DNA of 64,000 bases from the NCBI RefSeq assembly GCF_012849055.1, contig NZ_CP051677.1, positions 1,812,501 through 1,876,500 of the forward strand, written 5' to 3'. Made by a program: the position numbers and the translations under genes. Origin of the DNA: Spirosoma rhododendri (lineage in GTDB: Bacteria; Bacteroidota; Bacteroidia; Cytophagales; Spirosomataceae). Below, in pieces: positions 41,933-53,145 of the stretch. The stretch's first letter is position 1; each line of letters begins with the position of its first letter. The notes below the pieces were generated by a model that saw nothing but the letters and a program-made list of their open reading frames with translations, ran no database searches and was not told where the DNA came from.

Positions 41933-44900
41933 TTGGCTACAAACGCGAAAATCAGTACGCGCAAAAATTTTGCGACGATTCAGCCAGTGATTGAATATCC
42001 CGATTTTCTGGATATTCAGGTCAAATCCTTCAAAGATTTTTTCCAGCTTGACACACCTTCCAACCAACGGTCGGAGGAGGGTCTATTCAAGGTGTTTCAG
42101 GAAAACTTCCCGATTTCTGATTCCCGTGAGAACTTCAAGTTGGAGTTTATCGACTATCTGGTCGATCCCCCTAAGTACTCGGTTGATGAATCTATCGACC
42201 GGGGATTAACGTATTCTGTCCCGCTCAAAGCGAAACTGCGTCTGTCGAACAATGACCCCGACAACGAAGATTTCGAGACGATCGAGCAGGAAGTGTTTCT
42301 GGGAAACATCCCATATATGACCGAAAAGGGTTCGTTCGTCATCAACGGTGCTGAACGGGTGATTGTTTCGCAGCTCCACCGGTCGCCGGGCGTGTTCTTC
42401 TCGATGAGCAAGCACACGAATGGTACCAAACTTTATTCGGCGCGTATCATTCCATTCAAAGGGTCGTGGATTGAATTCTCGACCGACGTTAATAACGTCA
42501 TGTACGCTTACATCGACCGGAAGAAGAAATTTCCGGTGACGACGTTGTTGCGTGCTATTGGCTTTGGATCAGACAAAGACATTCTCGATCTGTTTGGTCT
42601 GTCGGAAGAAGTACCGGCAACGCAGGCAAACCTGAAGAAAGCGATCGGCCGTCGGCTGGCAGCACGGGTACTGCGCACATGGACGGAAGACTTCGTCGAC
42701 GAAGACACCGGTGAAGTTGTATCGATTAGCCGGAACGAGGTGCTTATGGAGCGCGACTCGGCTATCTCGGTCGATGATATAGAGACGATTCTGGAATCGG
42801 GTCAGAAGTCGGTCATCCTGCACAAGGAAGACATGAACATGGCCGATTATAACATCATTTACAATACGCTGCAAAAAGATAGCTCAAACTCGGAAAAAGA
42901 GGCTGTTGAGCAAATCTATCGGCAGTTGCGTAATGCTGATGCCCCCGATGAGCAGGCTGCTCGCGAGATCATTCAGAGCCTGTTCTTCTCAGACAAGCGG
43001 TATGATCTGGGTGATGTTGGCCGGTACCGGATCAACAAAAAGCTGAACCTGGAGATATCGCTGGACATGAAGGTACTGACCACGGAAGACATTGTGTCGA
43101 TCGTGAAGTACCTGATTGGTCTGATCAACTCGAAGGCCGTGGTCGATGACATTGACCACCTAAGCAACCGGCGGGTTCGTACCGTTGGTGAGCAGCTCTA
43201 TGCACAGTTTGGTGTTGGTCTGGCGCGGATGGCGCGAACGATCAAAGAACGGATGAACGTTCGGGACAACGAAGATTTCAAACCCGTTGACCTGATTAAC
43301 GCCCGTACACTGTCGTCGGTCATCAATTCGTTCTTCGGTACCAATCAGCTGTCGCAGTTCATGGACCAAACCAACCCACTGGCCGAGGTGACGCACAAGC
43401 GTCGTATGTCGGCACTGGGACCCGGTGGTCTGTCACGGGAGCGTGCAGGTTTTGAAGTTCGTGACGTACACTACACCCACTACGGGCGGCTTTGTACGAT
43501 TGAAACGCCGGAAGGCCCGAACATTGGTCTGATCTCGTCACTTTGTGTGTACGCCAAGATCAACAGCATGGGCTTTATCGAAACACCGTACCGGATCATT
43601 GAAAATGGTAAGGTGTCGATGGAAAAGCCGGTGATGTACCTGACGGCCGAAGAAGAAGATACGCACTACATCGCGCAGGCAAACGCTGGTGTCGATAAGA
43701 AAGGTAACTTCCAGGTCGATCGGTTGAAGGCTCGTTTTGAAGGCGACTTCCCGATGGCTGAGCCGGGCAACGTTACGTTCATGGACATTGCGCCGAACCA
43801 AATTGTGTCGGTAGCTGCGTCGATGATTCCGTTCCTGGAGCACGATGACGCCAACCGTGCTCTGATGGGATCGAACATGCAGCGTCAGGCAGTGCCTCTG
43901 CTCCGCCCCGAAGCGCCTATCGTTGGTACGGGTCTGGAAGGTCGTGTTGCTGTTGACTCGCGCACACTGGTGATTGCTGAGTCGGACGGTATCATCGATT
44001 TCGTTGACTCAACCAAGATTGTGGTTCGTTATAATCTGAATGACGATCAGATGGCTGTTACGTTTGATGAGGACGTGAAGACATACAACCTGATCAAGTT
44101 CCGCCGGACGAACCAGGATACCTGCATCAACATCAAGCCGACTGTTTACAAAGGACAGAAGGTGAAGAAGGGCGATGTGCTTTGCGAAGGCTACGCGACG
44201 CAGGCGGGTGAACTGGCACTGGGCCGGAACATGAAAGTGGCCTTCATGCCATGGCAGGGCTACAACTTCGAGGATGCCATTGTAATCTCGGAGCGGGTAG
44301 TTCGCGAAGACATTTTTACGTCGATCCACATTGAAGAGTTCGAACTTGAAGTTCGGGACACGAAGCGTGGCGAAGAGGAACTGACCTCGGAAATTCCGAA
44401 CGTATCGGAAGAGACGGTTCGTAACCTCGACGAAAACGGTATCGTTCGCATCGGTACCGAGGTGAAGGAAGGCGACATCCTGATCGGTAAGATTACACCG
44501 AAAGGGGAGAGCGATCCGACGCCGGAAGAAAAGCTGCTGCGCGCCATCTTCGGCGACAAGGCTGGCGACGTGAAAGATGCATCGAAGAAAGCGCCACCGT
44601 CGTTGAAAGGCGTCGTTATCGACACCAAACTGTTTGCGCGTCCGGCCAAAGAAGACCGGGGTAAGCACAAGGAAGAGGTGAAGGTGCTGATGAAGAAGTA
44701 TGGCCGTGAGCTGAACGACTTCCGTGCCCGGATGATCGACAAGACGGTAGCGTTGCTGGAAGGCAAGACGAGTGCCGGTGTGAAGCATAAGTTCGGTGAT
44801 GAGATTGTTAGTAAGGGTGTGAAGTTCAGCCGTAAGAACATTACGGAGAACCTGTTCCCTGACAAGAACAACTACCGCGACGAAAGCAGCTACGCCGTAC

Positions 44901-45802
44901 CGGAAGAAGCGAACCTGTTGTCAGACATGAATCTGAACGACTGGACCGACGACGCCCGGATCAACGAGATGGTTGTTTCGCTGGTGAAGAACTACAACAA
45001 CCGCCGGAGCGAGATCACGGGTCGGTTCAAGCGGGAGCGGTTTACGCTCGAAGTGGGCGACGAACTACCTGCAGGTATCGTGAAGCTGGCTAAAGTGTAC
45101 ATCGCCAAGAAGCGTAAGCTGAAGGTGGGTGACAAGATGGCCGGTCGACACGGTAACAAAGGTGTCGTTGCGCGGATCGTTCGCGATGAAGACATGCCGT
45201 TCCTCGAAGACGGAACCAAAGTCGACATCGTGCTGAACCCGCTGGGCGTACCAAGCCGGATGAACCTCGGACAGATCTACGAAACCGTATTGGCGTGGGC
45301 GGGTCAAAAGCTCGACCGGAAGTACGCAACGCCGATCTTCGACGGGGCTACCGAGCAGCAGGTTGCCGACGAACTCGATGCCGCTGGTCTGCCGTCGTTT
45401 GGCCGTACGTACCTGTACAACGGTCTGACGGGTGAGCGTTTCGATCAGAAAGTAACGGTTGGTATCATCTACATGCTGAAACTGGGTCACCTGGTCGACG
45501 ACAAGATGCACGCCCGTTCGATTGGACCCTACTCGCTCATCACGCAGCAGCCGCTGGGTGGTAAAGCGCAGTTCGGTGGTCAGCGGTTCGGTGAGATGGA
45601 AGTGTGGGCACTCGAAGCCTTCGGGGCATCGAACATCCTGCAAGAGATTCTGACCGTGAAGTCGGATGACGTCGTAGGCCGTGCCAAAGCATACGAGGCT
45701 ATCGTGAAAGGTGAAAACCTGCCGAAGCCGAATATCCCTGAGTCATTCAACGTACTTGTTCACGAGCTACGCGGTCTGGCCCTTGAAATTACCCTCGAGT
45801 AA
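41933..45802 (+). CDS. rpoB: RNA polymerase beta subunit
   Basis: A 1289-residue beta subunit, catalytic core of RNA polymerase. Recognisable parts are [16 protein letters not shown] at the N-terminus, [21 protein letters not shown], the rifampicin-region [33 protein letters not shown] (about residues 465-497), and the C-terminal [19 protein letters not shown]. The frame opens at a TTG codon at 41933; the nearest in-frame stop upstream is at 41900 and no ATG or GTG lies between, while the homologous N-terminus starts exactly here. A 170-bp gap after the rplL terminator precedes it with no exact promoter consensus. Repeat element 7 follows. Confidence 0.99.
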   Translation: MATNAKISTRKNFATIQPVIEYPDFLDIQVKSFKDFFQLDTPSNQRSEEGLFKVFQENFPISDSRENFKLEFIDYLVDPPKYSVDESIDRGLTYSVPLKAKLRLSNNDPDNEDFETIEQEVFLGNIPYMTEKGSFVINGAERVIVSQLHRSPGVFFSMSKHTNGTKLYSARIIPFKGSWIEFSTDVNNVMYAYIDRKKKFPVTTLLRAIGFGSDKDILDLFGLSEEVPATQANLKKAIGRRLAARVLRTWTEDFVDEDTGEVVSISRNEVLMERDSAISVDDIETILESGQKSVILHKEDMNMADYNIIYNTLQKDSSNSEKEAVEQIYRQLRNADAPDEQAAREIIQSLFFSDKRYDLGDVGRYRINKKLNLEISLDMKVLTTEDIVSIVKYLIGLINSKAVVDDIDHLSNRRVRTVGEQLYAQFGVGLARMARTIKERMNVRDNEDFKPVDLINARTLSSVINSFFGTNQLSQFMDQTNPLAEVTHKRRMSALGPGGLSRERAGFEVRDVHYTHYGRLCTIETPEGPNIGLISSLCVYAKINSMGFIETPYRIIENGKVSMEKPVMYLTAEEEDTHYIAQANAGVDKKGNFQVDRLKARFEGDFPMAEPGNVTFMDIAPNQIVSVAASMIPFLEHDDANRALMGSNMQRQAVPLLRPEAPIVGTGLEGRVAVDSRTLVIAESDGIIDFVDSTKIVVRYNLNDDQMAVTFDEDVKTYNLIKFRRTNQDTCINIKPTVYKGQKVKKGDVLCEGYATQAGELALGRNMKVAFMPWQGYNFEDAIVISERVVREDIFTSIHIEEFELEVRDTKRGEEELTSEIPNVSEETVRNLDENGIVRIGTEVKEGDILIGKITPKGESDPTPEEKLLRAIFGDKAGDVKDASKKAPPSLKGVVIDTKLFARPAKEDRGKHKEEVKVLMKKYGRELNDFRARMIDKTVALLEGKTSAGVKHKFGDEIVSKGVKFSRKNITENLFPDKNNYRDESSYAVPEEANLLSDMNLNDWTDDARINEMVVSLVKNYNNRRSEITGRFKRERFTLEVGDELPAGIVKLAKVYIAKKRKLKVGDKMAGRHGNKGVVARIVRDEDMPFLEDGTKVDIVLNPLGVPSRMNLGQIYETVLAWAGQKLDRKYATPIFDGATEQQVADELDAAGLPSFGRTYLYNGLTGERFDQKVTVGIIYMLKLGHLVDDKMHARSIGPYSLITQQPLGGKAQFGGQRFGEMEVWALEAFGASNILQEILTVKSDDVVGRAKAYEAIVKGENLPKPNIPESFNVLVHELRGLALEITLE

Positions 45803-45889
45803 AGTGGTTTAACGTTCACTGTTTAAGGTTTAAGGTTGTCCGGTACGCTGGCATAATCTTAAACCTTAGACGTTAAGCTTTAAACCACC
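45803..45889. repeat. Phased inverted-repeat element 7 (7-bp units, GTTTAAG type) between rpoB and rpoC
   Basis: The left arm has GTT every 7 bp from 45807 (four full units); the right arm (about 45855-45888) has four inverted 7-bp units. About 27 of 34 positions pair around an 18-nt centre. It starts at the rpoB stop codon and ends 26 bp before the rpoC ATG. It is the same unit family as element 1, 38 kb away. Confidence 0.85.
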
Positions 45890-45914
45890 TATTTAAACCT
45901 ATAATCTCCAACCA

Positions 45915-48900
45915 ATGTCGTTCAAAAAGAACAAGAAACTCAATAGCGACTTCCAGAGCGTGACGATCAGCCTGGCGTCGCCGGAGTCTATTTTGGAGAG
46001 TTCCTACGGCGAGGTGACACAGCCGGAGACCATCAATTACCGGACTTACAAACCCGAAATGGGCGGCTTGTTCTGCGAGCGCATCTTCGGACCGGTGAAA
46101 GACTGGGAGTGTCATTGCGGCAAATACAAGCGGATCCGGTACAAGGGCATTATCTGCGACCGTTGTGGCGTAGAGGTGACTGAGAAAAAGGTTCGCCGGG
46201 AGCGTATGGGCCACATCGAACTGGTGGTGCCTGTTGCGCATATCTGGTATTTCCGGTCGCTGCCAAACAAAATCGGATACCTGCTGGGTCTGTCGACCAA
46301 GAAACTCGATCAGGTTATCTATTACGAACGGTACGTTGTCGTTCAGCCGGGGGTGAAAGCCGAGGATGGTATCAACCAGCTCGACTTCCTGACCGAAGAC
46401 GAATACCTCGACATCATCGACAAGCTGCCGAGCACGAATCAGCATCTGGACGATAAGGACCCTAATAAGTTCATCGCAAAGATGGGTGCGGAAGCACTGG
46501 AGATGCTGCTCTCGCGTGTAGCTCTCGACGAACTTTCGTACTCGCTGCGCCACGCAGCCGCTACGGATACGTCGCAGCAGCGGAAGGCCGAAGCACTGAA
46601 GCGGCTGAAAGTAGTGGAAGCGTTCCGGGAAGCTAATGGCCGGATTGAGAACCGCCCCGAGTGGATGGTAATCAAGATGGTACCAGTTATTCCACCCGAA
46701 CTGCGCCCACTCGTCCCCCTCGACGGTGGCCGGTTTGCTACGTCTGACTTGAACGATCTGTATCGCCGGGTTATCATTCGGAATAACCGTCTGAAGCGCC
46801 TGATCGAAATCAAAGCGCCGGAAGTAATTCTGCGGAACGAAAAGCGGATGTTGCAGGAAGCTGTCGACTCGCTGTTCGACAACTCGCGGAAGGTAAACGC
46901 CGTGCGTTCGGAAGGTAACCGTGCCCTGAAGTCGCTGTCTGACATGCTGAAGGGTAAGCAGGGCCGTTTCCGGCAAAACCTGCTCGGTAAGCGGGTCGAC
47001 TATTCGGGTCGTTCGGTTATCGTCGTTGGTCCTGAACTGAAACTGCACGAGTGCGGTCTGCCGAAAGACATGGCTGCCGAGCTGTTCAAGCCGTTCGTTA
47101 TCCGTAAGCTTATCGAGCGGGGTATCGTAAAAACGGTGAAGTCGGCGAAGAAGATCGTTGACCGGAAAGACCCCGTTATCTGGGACATTCTGGAAAATGT
47201 ACTGAAAGGCCACCCTGTCCTGCTGAACCGTGCTCCGACACTGCACCGCCTGGGTATTCAGGCGTTCCAGCCGAAGCTGATCGAAGGAAAGGCTATTCAG
47301 TTGCACCCACTCGTTTGTACGGCGTTCAACGCCGACTTTGACGGTGACCAGATGGCTGTCCACGTGCCACTGGGGCAAGAGGCTGTGCTCGAAGCATCAC
47401 TGCTGATGCTGGCGTCGCACAACATCCTGAACCCGGCCAACGGCGCGCCGATTACGGTACCGTCGCAGGACATGGTACTTGGTCTGTACTACGTAACGAA
47501 AGGCCGTAAGAGCATTCCTGAATACCCGATTCTGGGCGAAGGCATGACGTTCTACGGTGCTGAAGAAGTTATCATCGGTATCAACGAAGGCCGTGTATCG
47601 AAGCACGCTAACATCAAGTGCCGGGTGAAAGTCCGGGATGAGAACGGCGAACTGGTGTACAAAGTAATCGACACGGTTGCGGGTCGACTGCTGTTTAACC
47701 AGGCGGTACCGGAAGAAGTTGGATACATCAACGAATTGCTGACGAAGAAGAAGCTGCAACAGATTATTGCGCTGATCTTCAAGATTTCGGGTGGTGCGCG
47801 GACGGCTCAGTTCCTTGATGAAATCAAAGAACTTGGTTTCCAGATGGCCTTCAAAGGTGGTCTGTCGATCGGTCTGAGCGACGTGATGATTCCAGAAGCC
47901 AAACAGGGGCTGGTTGACGAAGCCAAAGCCGAAGTACAGGGCGTATGGGACAACTACCTGATGGGTCTGATTACGGAAAACGAACGCTACAACCAGGTTA
48001 TCGACATCTGGACGCGGGTAAACTCGCGCCTGACCGAAACGCTGATGAAGCAGCTCGAAGCCGATCAGGGTGGTTTCAACTCGATCTACATGATGATGCA
48101 CTCGGGAGCCCGTGGTTCGCGTGAGCAGATTCGTCAGCTGGGTGGTATGCGGGGTCTGATGGCCAAGCCGCAGAAAAACCTGCAAGGCTCGGTTGGTGAG
48201 ATCATCGAAAACCCAATTCTGTCGAACTTCAAAGAAGGTCTCGACGTACTCGAGTACTTTATCTCGACACACGGTGCGCGGAAAGGTCTGGCGGATACGG
48301 CTCTGAAAACGGCCGATGCCGGTTACCTGACCCGTCGTCTGCACGACGTGGCGCAGGACGTTATCATCGTCGAAGACGACTGTGGTACGCTGCGTGGTCT
48401 GCAAGTGTCGGCGCTGAAAGATAACGAAGACATCGTTGAACCGCTGTCGGAACGGATTCTGGGCCGCACCACGGTACACGATGTGTTTGACCCGCTGGCG
48501 AAAGATGCCGAAGGTAAGCCGCTGAAGATCGTGGGCGCCGGTGAGCTGATCACGGAAGAAATTGCCGCAGCTATCGACGAAACGAGCATTGAAACGGTCG
48601 AAATCCGGTCGGTACTGACCTGCGAAGCCCGTCAGGGTGTGTGCGCGAAGTGCTACGGTCGTAACCTGGCGTCGGGCCGTATGGTCGACATCGGAGAAGC
48701 CGTGGGTGTTATCGCGTCGCAGTCGATCGGTGAGCCGGGTACACAGCTGACGCTCCGTACCTTCCACGTGGGTGGTACGGCCTCGAACATCGCGGTCGAT
48801 GCATCGATCAAAGCGAAGTTCGACGGTCTGATCGAGTTCGAAGAAATGCGGACGGTTGAGTCGGAAGACGCCGAAGGCAACGCACAGACAGTTGTAATGG

Positions 48901-50285
48901 GTCGTTCGGGCGAAGTCCGGATTGTTAGCCCTGAAGACCGCAACGTGGTCCTCATCAGCAACAACGTTCCATATGGTGCGTTCCTGCGTGTGAAAGACGG
49001 ACAGACGGTGAAGAAGGGTGATGACATCTGCGCATGGGACCCTTACAACGCCGTTATCCTATCGGAACTGACGGGTACACTGACGTTCGATGCTATCGAA
49101 GACGGTATTACGTACCGTGAGGAGTTCGACGAACAGACGGGCTTCCAGGAGATGGTAATCATCGAAACCCGCGACAAAGCCAAGAACCCGGCCATTGTTG
49201 TGCAGGGTACGACGACGCTGTCGCTGCACCTTGGCGAAGCCGATGCATCAGGATTGCTCCAGAAGAGCTACAACCTGCCGGTTGGTTCGCGTCTGGTAGT
49301 AAAAGCTGGTCAGAAGATCAAAGCCGGTCAGCCGCTGGCCAAGATTCCGCGTAACGTGGGTAAAACCCGCGACATTACGGGTGGTCTGCCACGGGTAACT
49401 GAACTGTTTGAAGCACGTAACCCGTCGAACCCGGCGGTTGTGAGTGAGATCGACGGTGTGGTTACGTACGGTACGATCAAGCGTGGTAACCGCGAAATCT
49501 TCATCGAGTCGAAAGACGGCACGAAGAAGAAGTACCTTGTACCGCTGTCGAAGTTCATCCTTGTACAGGATAACGACTTCGTCCGGGCAGGTGCTCCGCT
49601 GTCTGACGGTGCCATTACGCCGAGCGACATTCTGGCCATTAAAGGTCCGACGGCCGTTCAGGAGTATCTGGTAAATGAAATTCAGGAAGTATACCGCCTG
49701 CAAGGGGTGAAAATCAACGACAAGCACATCGAAGCCATTGTTCGGCAGATGATGCAGAAAGTTGAGATCATCGACTCGGGCGATACCAACTTCCTCGAAG
49801 GTCAGGTTGTCGACAAGTGGTCGTTCCGCGAAGAAAACGATAAGGTACTCGACGCTAAAGTCGTTATAGAAGCGGGTGACTCGCCAAACGTAAAGCCGGG
49901 TCAGATCGTGACGAGCCGTCAGCTCCGCGACGAGAACTCAAGCCTGAAACGGCGCGACATGGCACTGGTGCAGGTACGTGACGCTATGGCAGCTGTATCG
50001 CAGCCAACGCTGATGGGTATCACGCAGTCGTCGCTGGGTACCGACAGCTTTATCTCGGCGGCTTCCTTCCAGGAAACGACGAAGGTGCTGAGCGAAGCCT
50101 CGATCCGTGGTAAGCGTGACATGCTCGACGGTCTGAAAGAGAACGTTATCGTAGGTCACCTGATCCCGGCCGGTACGGGTATCCGTCGCTATCAGAATGC
50201 CATCGTTGGCTCGAAAGAAGAACTCGAAACGATCACCGAATCGAAAGAGCAATTCACCAAGAGCAAGCGTAAAGCACTGGTATAG
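45915..50285 (+). CDS. rpoC: RNA polymerase beta' subunit
   Basis: A 1456-residue beta' subunit. The N-terminal zinc ribbon is [19 protein letters not shown] (about residues 68-86). The catalytic Mg2+ loop is [12 protein letters not shown] (about 472-483). The second zinc site is [13 protein letters not shown] (about 902-914), and the trigger-loop region includes [16 protein letters not shown]. The C-terminus ends [15 protein letters not shown] and a basic tail. Length is typical of Bacteroidota. It follows rpoB after a 112-bp gap that contains a large phased hairpin, whereas in most bacteria this gap is short and plain. A clear terminator follows. Confidence 0.99.
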   Translation: MSFKKNKKLNSDFQSVTISLASPESILESSYGEVTQPETINYRTYKPEMGGLFCERIFGPVKDWECHCGKYKRIRYKGIICDRCGVEVTEKKVRRERMGHIELVVPVAHIWYFRSLPNKIGYLLGLSTKKLDQVIYYERYVVVQPGVKAEDGINQLDFLTEDEYLDIIDKLPSTNQHLDDKDPNKFIAKMGAEALEMLLSRVALDELSYSLRHAAATDTSQQRKAEALKRLKVVEAFREANGRIENRPEWMVIKMVPVIPPELRPLVPLDGGRFATSDLNDLYRRVIIRNNRLKRLIEIKAPEVILRNEKRMLQEAVDSLFDNSRKVNAVRSEGNRALKSLSDMLKGKQGRFRQNLLGKRVDYSGRSVIVVGPELKLHECGLPKDMAAELFKPFVIRKLIERGIVKTVKSAKKIVDRKDPVIWDILENVLKGHPVLLNRAPTLHRLGIQAFQPKLIEGKAIQLHPLVCTAFNADFDGDQMAVHVPLGQEAVLEASLLMLASHNILNPANGAPITVPSQDMVLGLYYVTKGRKSIPEYPILGEGMTFYGAEEVIIGINEGRVSKHANIKCRVKVRDENGELVYKVIDTVAGRLLFNQAVPEEVGYINELLTKKKLQQIIALIFKISGGARTAQFLDEIKELGFQMAFKGGLSIGLSDVMIPEAKQGLVDEAKAEVQGVWDNYLMGLITENERYNQVIDIWTRVNSRLTETLMKQLEADQGGFNSIYMMMHSGARGSREQIRQLGGMRGLMAKPQKNLQGSVGEIIENPILSNFKEGLDVLEYFISTHGARKGLADTALKTADAGYLTRRLHDVAQDVIIVEDDCGTLRGLQVSALKDNEDIVEPLSERILGRTTVHDVFDPLAKDAEGKPLKIVGAGELITEEIAAAIDETSIETVEIRSVLTCEARQGVCAKCYGRNLASGRMVDIGEAVGVIASQSIGEPGTQLTLRTFHVGGTASNIAVDASIKAKFDGLIEFEEMRTVESEDAEGNAQTVVMGRSGEVRIVSPEDRNVVLISNNVPYGAFLRVKDGQTVKKGDDICAWDPYNAVILSELTGTLTFDAIEDGITYREEFDEQTGFQEMVIIETRDKAKNPAIVVQGTTTLSLHLGEADASGLLQKSYNLPVGSRLVVKAGQKIKAGQPLAKIPRNVGKTRDITGGLPRVTELFEARNPSNPAVVSEIDGVVTYGTIKRGNREIFIESKDGTKKKYLVPLSKFILVQDNDFVRAGAPLSDGAITPSDILAIKGPTAVQEYLVNEIQEVYRLQGVKINDKHIEAIVRQMMQKVEIIDSGDTNFLEGQVVDKWSFREENDKVLDAKVVIEAGDSPNVKPGQIVTSRQLRDENSSLKRRDMALVQVRDAMAAVSQPTLMGITQSSLGTDSFISAASFQETTKVLSEASIRGKRDMLDGLKENVIVGHLIPAGTGIRRYQNAIVGSKEELETITESKEQFTKSKRKALV

Positions 50286-50302
50286 TAGATTTTGAGTAGA
50301 GA

Positions 50303-50339
50303 AAGCCACTTCGGGAAACCGAAGTGGCTTTTTTATTTT
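50303..50339 (+). terminator. Terminator after rpoC
   Basis: AAGCCACTTCGG (50303-50314) pairs perfectly with CCGAAGTGGCTT (50319-50330) around GAAA, followed by a T-rich tract. Confidence 0.9.
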
Positions 50340-50480
50340 GCAATGAACGGCGGGAAACCGGAACCGGCTGTTGTACGCTGTTTTATATGCCGATCAGCAA
50401 CGATGTGCTTTCTTTGCGGGTATACAAAACAAAAGAAAGACGTTCGGGATTAGACACTTGAATACAACCGATATCGCCCT

Positions 50481-51347
50481 ATGCAACTAAATGCTGGCTG
50501 TGAACTACATTTCAATGCCAAAGAAACAACTCCGCTGATCCTGATGCTTCGTCCCCGTTCGGGCGATGGGCAATGGATTATAAAGGAAGAATACCACATA
50601 ACCCCCGTCGTTAACGTAACTGAGTTTACGGATATGTACGGCAATCTCTGTCAGCGAGTGATTGCACCCGAAGGGCCATTCTCCATCAATTTCTCTGCTA
50701 CGGTACAAACGGCGGACGACATCGATGTTGTGCTGGACGCGCCCTACACACCCGTTGAGAACCTGCCCGACGAAGTGCTGCACTACACGTTGCCGAGCCG
50801 CTACTGCCAATCGGATATGCAGGGTCAGCTGGCTGCGGATATTACGAAGGATAGCATGCCGGGCTACGGGCAGGTCGAAGCCATTCGTAGCTGGATTCAC
50901 TCGAATATCAAGTATCAGTACGGTACCAGCAATGCCAGCACATCGGCGGTCGATACGGCTAACAGTCGGGTAGGCGTTTGCCGCGATTACACCCATCTGG
51001 GTATTTCGTTGTGCCGCGCGTTGAATATTCCGGCCCGAATGGTCGTTGGGTACCTATACAAGCTTGACCCGATGGACATGCATGCCTGGTTTGAAGCGTA
51101 TGTCGATGGTCGTTGGTATACGTTCGATGCAACGCAGGATAAGCCGCGCGGCAACCGCATTACGGTGGCCTACGGACGCGACGCTGCCGATGTTGCCTTT
51201 ACGACTCAGTTCGGCGATATGGAATTAAACACGATGAGCGTGTGGGTAAATGCTGTCGATGAAGCAGAGGCTGAAAAAAAAGCACCTGAGCCAGCAACGG
51301 TTCCTGACGCATCGGGGTCTACTAGTCAAACAACTACTGCCGCTTAA
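50481..51347 (+). CDS. Transglutaminase-like cysteine peptidase family protein
   Basis: A 288-residue cytosolic-looking protein (no signal peptide) of the transglutaminase-like superfamily. The N-terminal half (about residues 1-100) is a beta-sandwich of the bacterial transglutaminase N-terminal type. The core has AIRSWIHSNIKYQYGTS, the catalytic Cys in SRVGVCRDYTHLGISLCRALNIPAR (Cys about 173), His in DMHAWFEAYVDGRWYTFDATQD (about 203) and Asp in the same segment (about 218). The C-terminal 40 residues are Glu/Ala/Ser/Thr rich. Such proteins are proteases or amidases rather than crosslinkers; substrate unknown. The lipoprotein gene begins 4 bp after its stop. Confidence 0.88.
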   Translation: MQLNAGCELHFNAKETTPLILMLRPRSGDGQWIIKEEYHITPVVNVTEFTDMYGNLCQRVIAPEGPFSINFSATVQTADDIDVVLDAPYTPVENLPDEVLHYTLPSRYCQSDMQGQLAADITKDSMPGYGQVEAIRSWIHSNIKYQYGTSNASTSAVDTANSRVGVCRDYTHLGISLCRALNIPARMVVGYLYKLDPMDMHAWFEAYVDGRWYTFDATQDKPRGNRITVAYGRDAADVAFTTQFGDMELNTMSVWVNAVDEAEAEKKAPEPATVPDASGSTSQTTTAA

Positions 51348-51351
51348 CACA

Positions 51352-51795
51352 ATGAGAACTCCGCTACTTTCTACGGCCGCTTTATGCCTGGCTGGCTTGT
51401 TGACTAGTTGTCAGCAGGGTGCTGATATTGAGCCGCAGAGCCTCTCGCAGGCGGTAGCCGGAACATACAAAACCAATGCGTTTGTCAATCCGCTCTTTGT
51501 GGCGCTGCATACAGATCAGATACCGCATCTGGTTGTCAAACCCGAAACAGACAGTACCGTTACGCTGATTTATAATCAGTTTTCTCCCAGCAAAGTAACT
51601 CAGCAGCTGACACAGGTAGTGCTGCAACGGCAGGGCGAAACGATATTTCTAAAGCAGAACGGTAAGCCGATTGGTAGCTGGCAGTGGGACCGGGTCTTTA
51701 CCAGCAACGGTGTAGAAACGCAAACAAACGTGTTGCAGTTGGCTAAACAGGTTAGTCAGGACAGCAGCGTGTCATTTACGGGGTACAGGGAGTAG
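51352..51795 (+). CDS. Lipoprotein of unknown function
   Basis: A 147-residue lipoprotein with signal peptide MRTPLLSTAALCLAGLLTSC (Cys 20). The mature part has strand-rich segments (VAGTYKTNAFVNPL, ETDSTVTLIYNQFSP, GETIFLKQNGKPIGSWQWD), suggesting a small beta domain like those in lipocalin-like periplasmic proteins. I do not recognise the family. It is 4 bp downstream of the transglutaminase-like gene, so the pair is an operon. Upstream in-frame Met codons lie inside that gene and are unlikely starts. Confidence 0.8.
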   Translation: MRTPLLSTAALCLAGLLTSCQQGADIEPQSLSQAVAGTYKTNAFVNPLFVALHTDQIPHLVVKPETDSTVTLIYNQFSPSKVTQQLTQVVLQRQGETIFLKQNGKPIGSWQWDRVFTSNGVETQTNVLQLAKQVSQDSSVSFTGYRE

Positions 51796-51815
51796 TCGCT
51801 TGCTGATCGTGTTAT

Positions 51816-51859
51816 AAAGCAAAGAAGCACCGAGCGTTAGCCCGGTGCTTCTTTGCTTT
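51816..51859. terminator. Bidirectional terminator between convergent genes
   Basis: AAAGCAAAGAAGCACCG (51816-51832) pairs with CGGTGCTTCTTTGCTTT (51843-51859), a 17-bp stem with a 10-nt loop. Confidence 0.85.
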
Positions 51860-51872
51860 GTACGGTTGCGAC

Positions 51873-52811
51873 TTACCGGATGGCAAATTCGCCAGCACCG
51901 ATGCGGAAACCTTCCGAATACAGCTCGATGGTGTATTTGCCCGGCTTGTACGGAATACCACGCGAGTACAGCAGCTCAACGTTCTGGCTGTTGTTGGTGT
52001 AGTTTACCGTTTGCTTTGTCGTGTAGATCGTTTCGTTGCCATCCACATTGAAAGTGCCCGAACCGTTAGCCATGTCGGAAACGACAGCGCCGTTGGGGTC
52101 CAATACGCGAACGTATACTTCCTTCGCTTCTTCTTTGGTCAGCGGGTTGTCGAGCAGCGTGTAAGTCAGCTTGATCTTGTCCAGCTTTTTCGCCTTGTAC
52201 GAATCATCTTCTTTCACCTTGCCCCGTGCGTTCACGGCATACACTTTCACGTTCTGCGCCCGCAGTGCCGATGCACGCGTCACTTTCGTGCTCAACTCCT
52301 GATTCTGCGTGGCGTAGGTCGTTACTGAATCACGCAATACCTGACGCTGTGTTTTCAGGCCCGTGTTCTCTTCATCCAGCACCTTCACGTTCGACGCCAG
52401 CGTTACGTTTTCGCGTTGCAGATTGGCGATAAGCGTGTCTTTCTCAACCAGGAACGCTTCGTACTGCTTAATTTTCTGCTCGTACTTGGCCAGCGAAACG
52501 CGGTTGCCACGACGGAGCGACGCTTTGTCCTGCTCCAGCTGGGCCTTTACTTTTTCCAGTTCCGTAACGTCGCCACCGAGTTTTTGTACTTCGGCAATTT
52601 TGGCGTCGAGCGCCGTCGAGATCGAATCTAGTTTTACGCGGGTAGTCGACAACTCTTCAACACGTTCCGAAATCGTGACTTCCTGGTTCTCCGATACTTT
52701 CTTCTGATCGAAGTACAGATAGCTGGATACACCGGCTAAACCCGTCATGATGATGAGGGCAGCTAGCAAAGCACCATTGGTTTTGGAGCGTTGGGGATTG
52801 TTGTTTTCCAT
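51873..52811 (-). CDS. Membrane-anchored coiled-coil protein of unknown function
   Basis: A 312-residue protein with a short cytoplasmic head, one membrane segment (LLAALIIMTGLAGVSSYLYF, about residues 15-34), a long heptad-patterned coiled coil (about 40-180) and a C-terminal beta domain (about 185-312) ending KPGKYTIELYSEGFRIGAGEFAIR. This layout, an inner-membrane helix with a periplasmic rod and sandwich, is common in uncharacterised Bacteroidota proteins. I do not recognise a named family. The coiled coil suggests a structural or scaffold role. It is convergent with the lipoprotein gene and has a long 5' gap. Confidence 0.82.
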   Translation of the reverse strand: MENNNPQRSKTNGALLAALIIMTGLAGVSSYLYFDQKKVSENQEVTISERVEELSTTRVKLDSISTALDAKIAEVQKLGGDVTELEKVKAQLEQDKASLRRGNRVSLAKYEQKIKQYEAFLVEKDTLIANLQRENVTLASNVKVLDEENTGLKTQRQVLRDSVTTYATQNQELSTKVTRASALRAQNVKVYAVNARGKVKEDDSYKAKKLDKIKLTYTLLDNPLTKEEAKEVYVRVLDPNGAVVSDMANGSGTFNVDGNETIYTTKQTVNYTNNSQNVELLYSRGIPYKPGKYTIELYSEGFRIGAGEFAIR

Positions 52812-53145
52812 ACTGGTTTTTCAGTTTAACGGTTTAACATGCACTCGAACTACGTGTAGAGGTAGCTACGTCAGACGAGTAGATACTGGGTTAGTCTAGG
52901 CCGGTGCGGCAGGCATAGTTGCCGGTTACAGGCAGTACCGTAACGACACGCGCTTTGGCAATATTGTCCACTATAACCAGAGAAAATAGTGCAATGTTCC
53001 TAGTCAATCTGTTGACAGACAATCCGTTCAGCTGCTAATCAAATGTATATTAAACGGTTCTGGGCGTATTAAGGCCACTTTGATAGCCAGAAACTGTCCT
53101 GAAACAACGGTTGCAAACAGACGGTTAAAGCGGGTAAAAAAAGAC
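52812..53145. other. 334-bp intergenic region between the coiled-coil gene and the Fpg/Nei gene
   Basis: It should carry both divergent promoters. TACATTTG (minus, 53047-53040) matches the -7 consensus but lies 229 bp from the coiled-coil gene start. Two GTTTAAC copies at 52824-52830 and 52832-52838 recall the units of elements 1 and 7, without an inverted arm. No gene is seen. Confidence 0.4.

Noticed and set aside
45873..48767. Two long open frames (501 and 456 codons) on the minus strand opposite rpoC
   Set aside because: They lie entirely opposite a highly conserved gene, resemble no protein family, and arise from the codon bias of rpoC. The same holds for long minus-strand frames opposite rpoB, the M13 gene and fusA.
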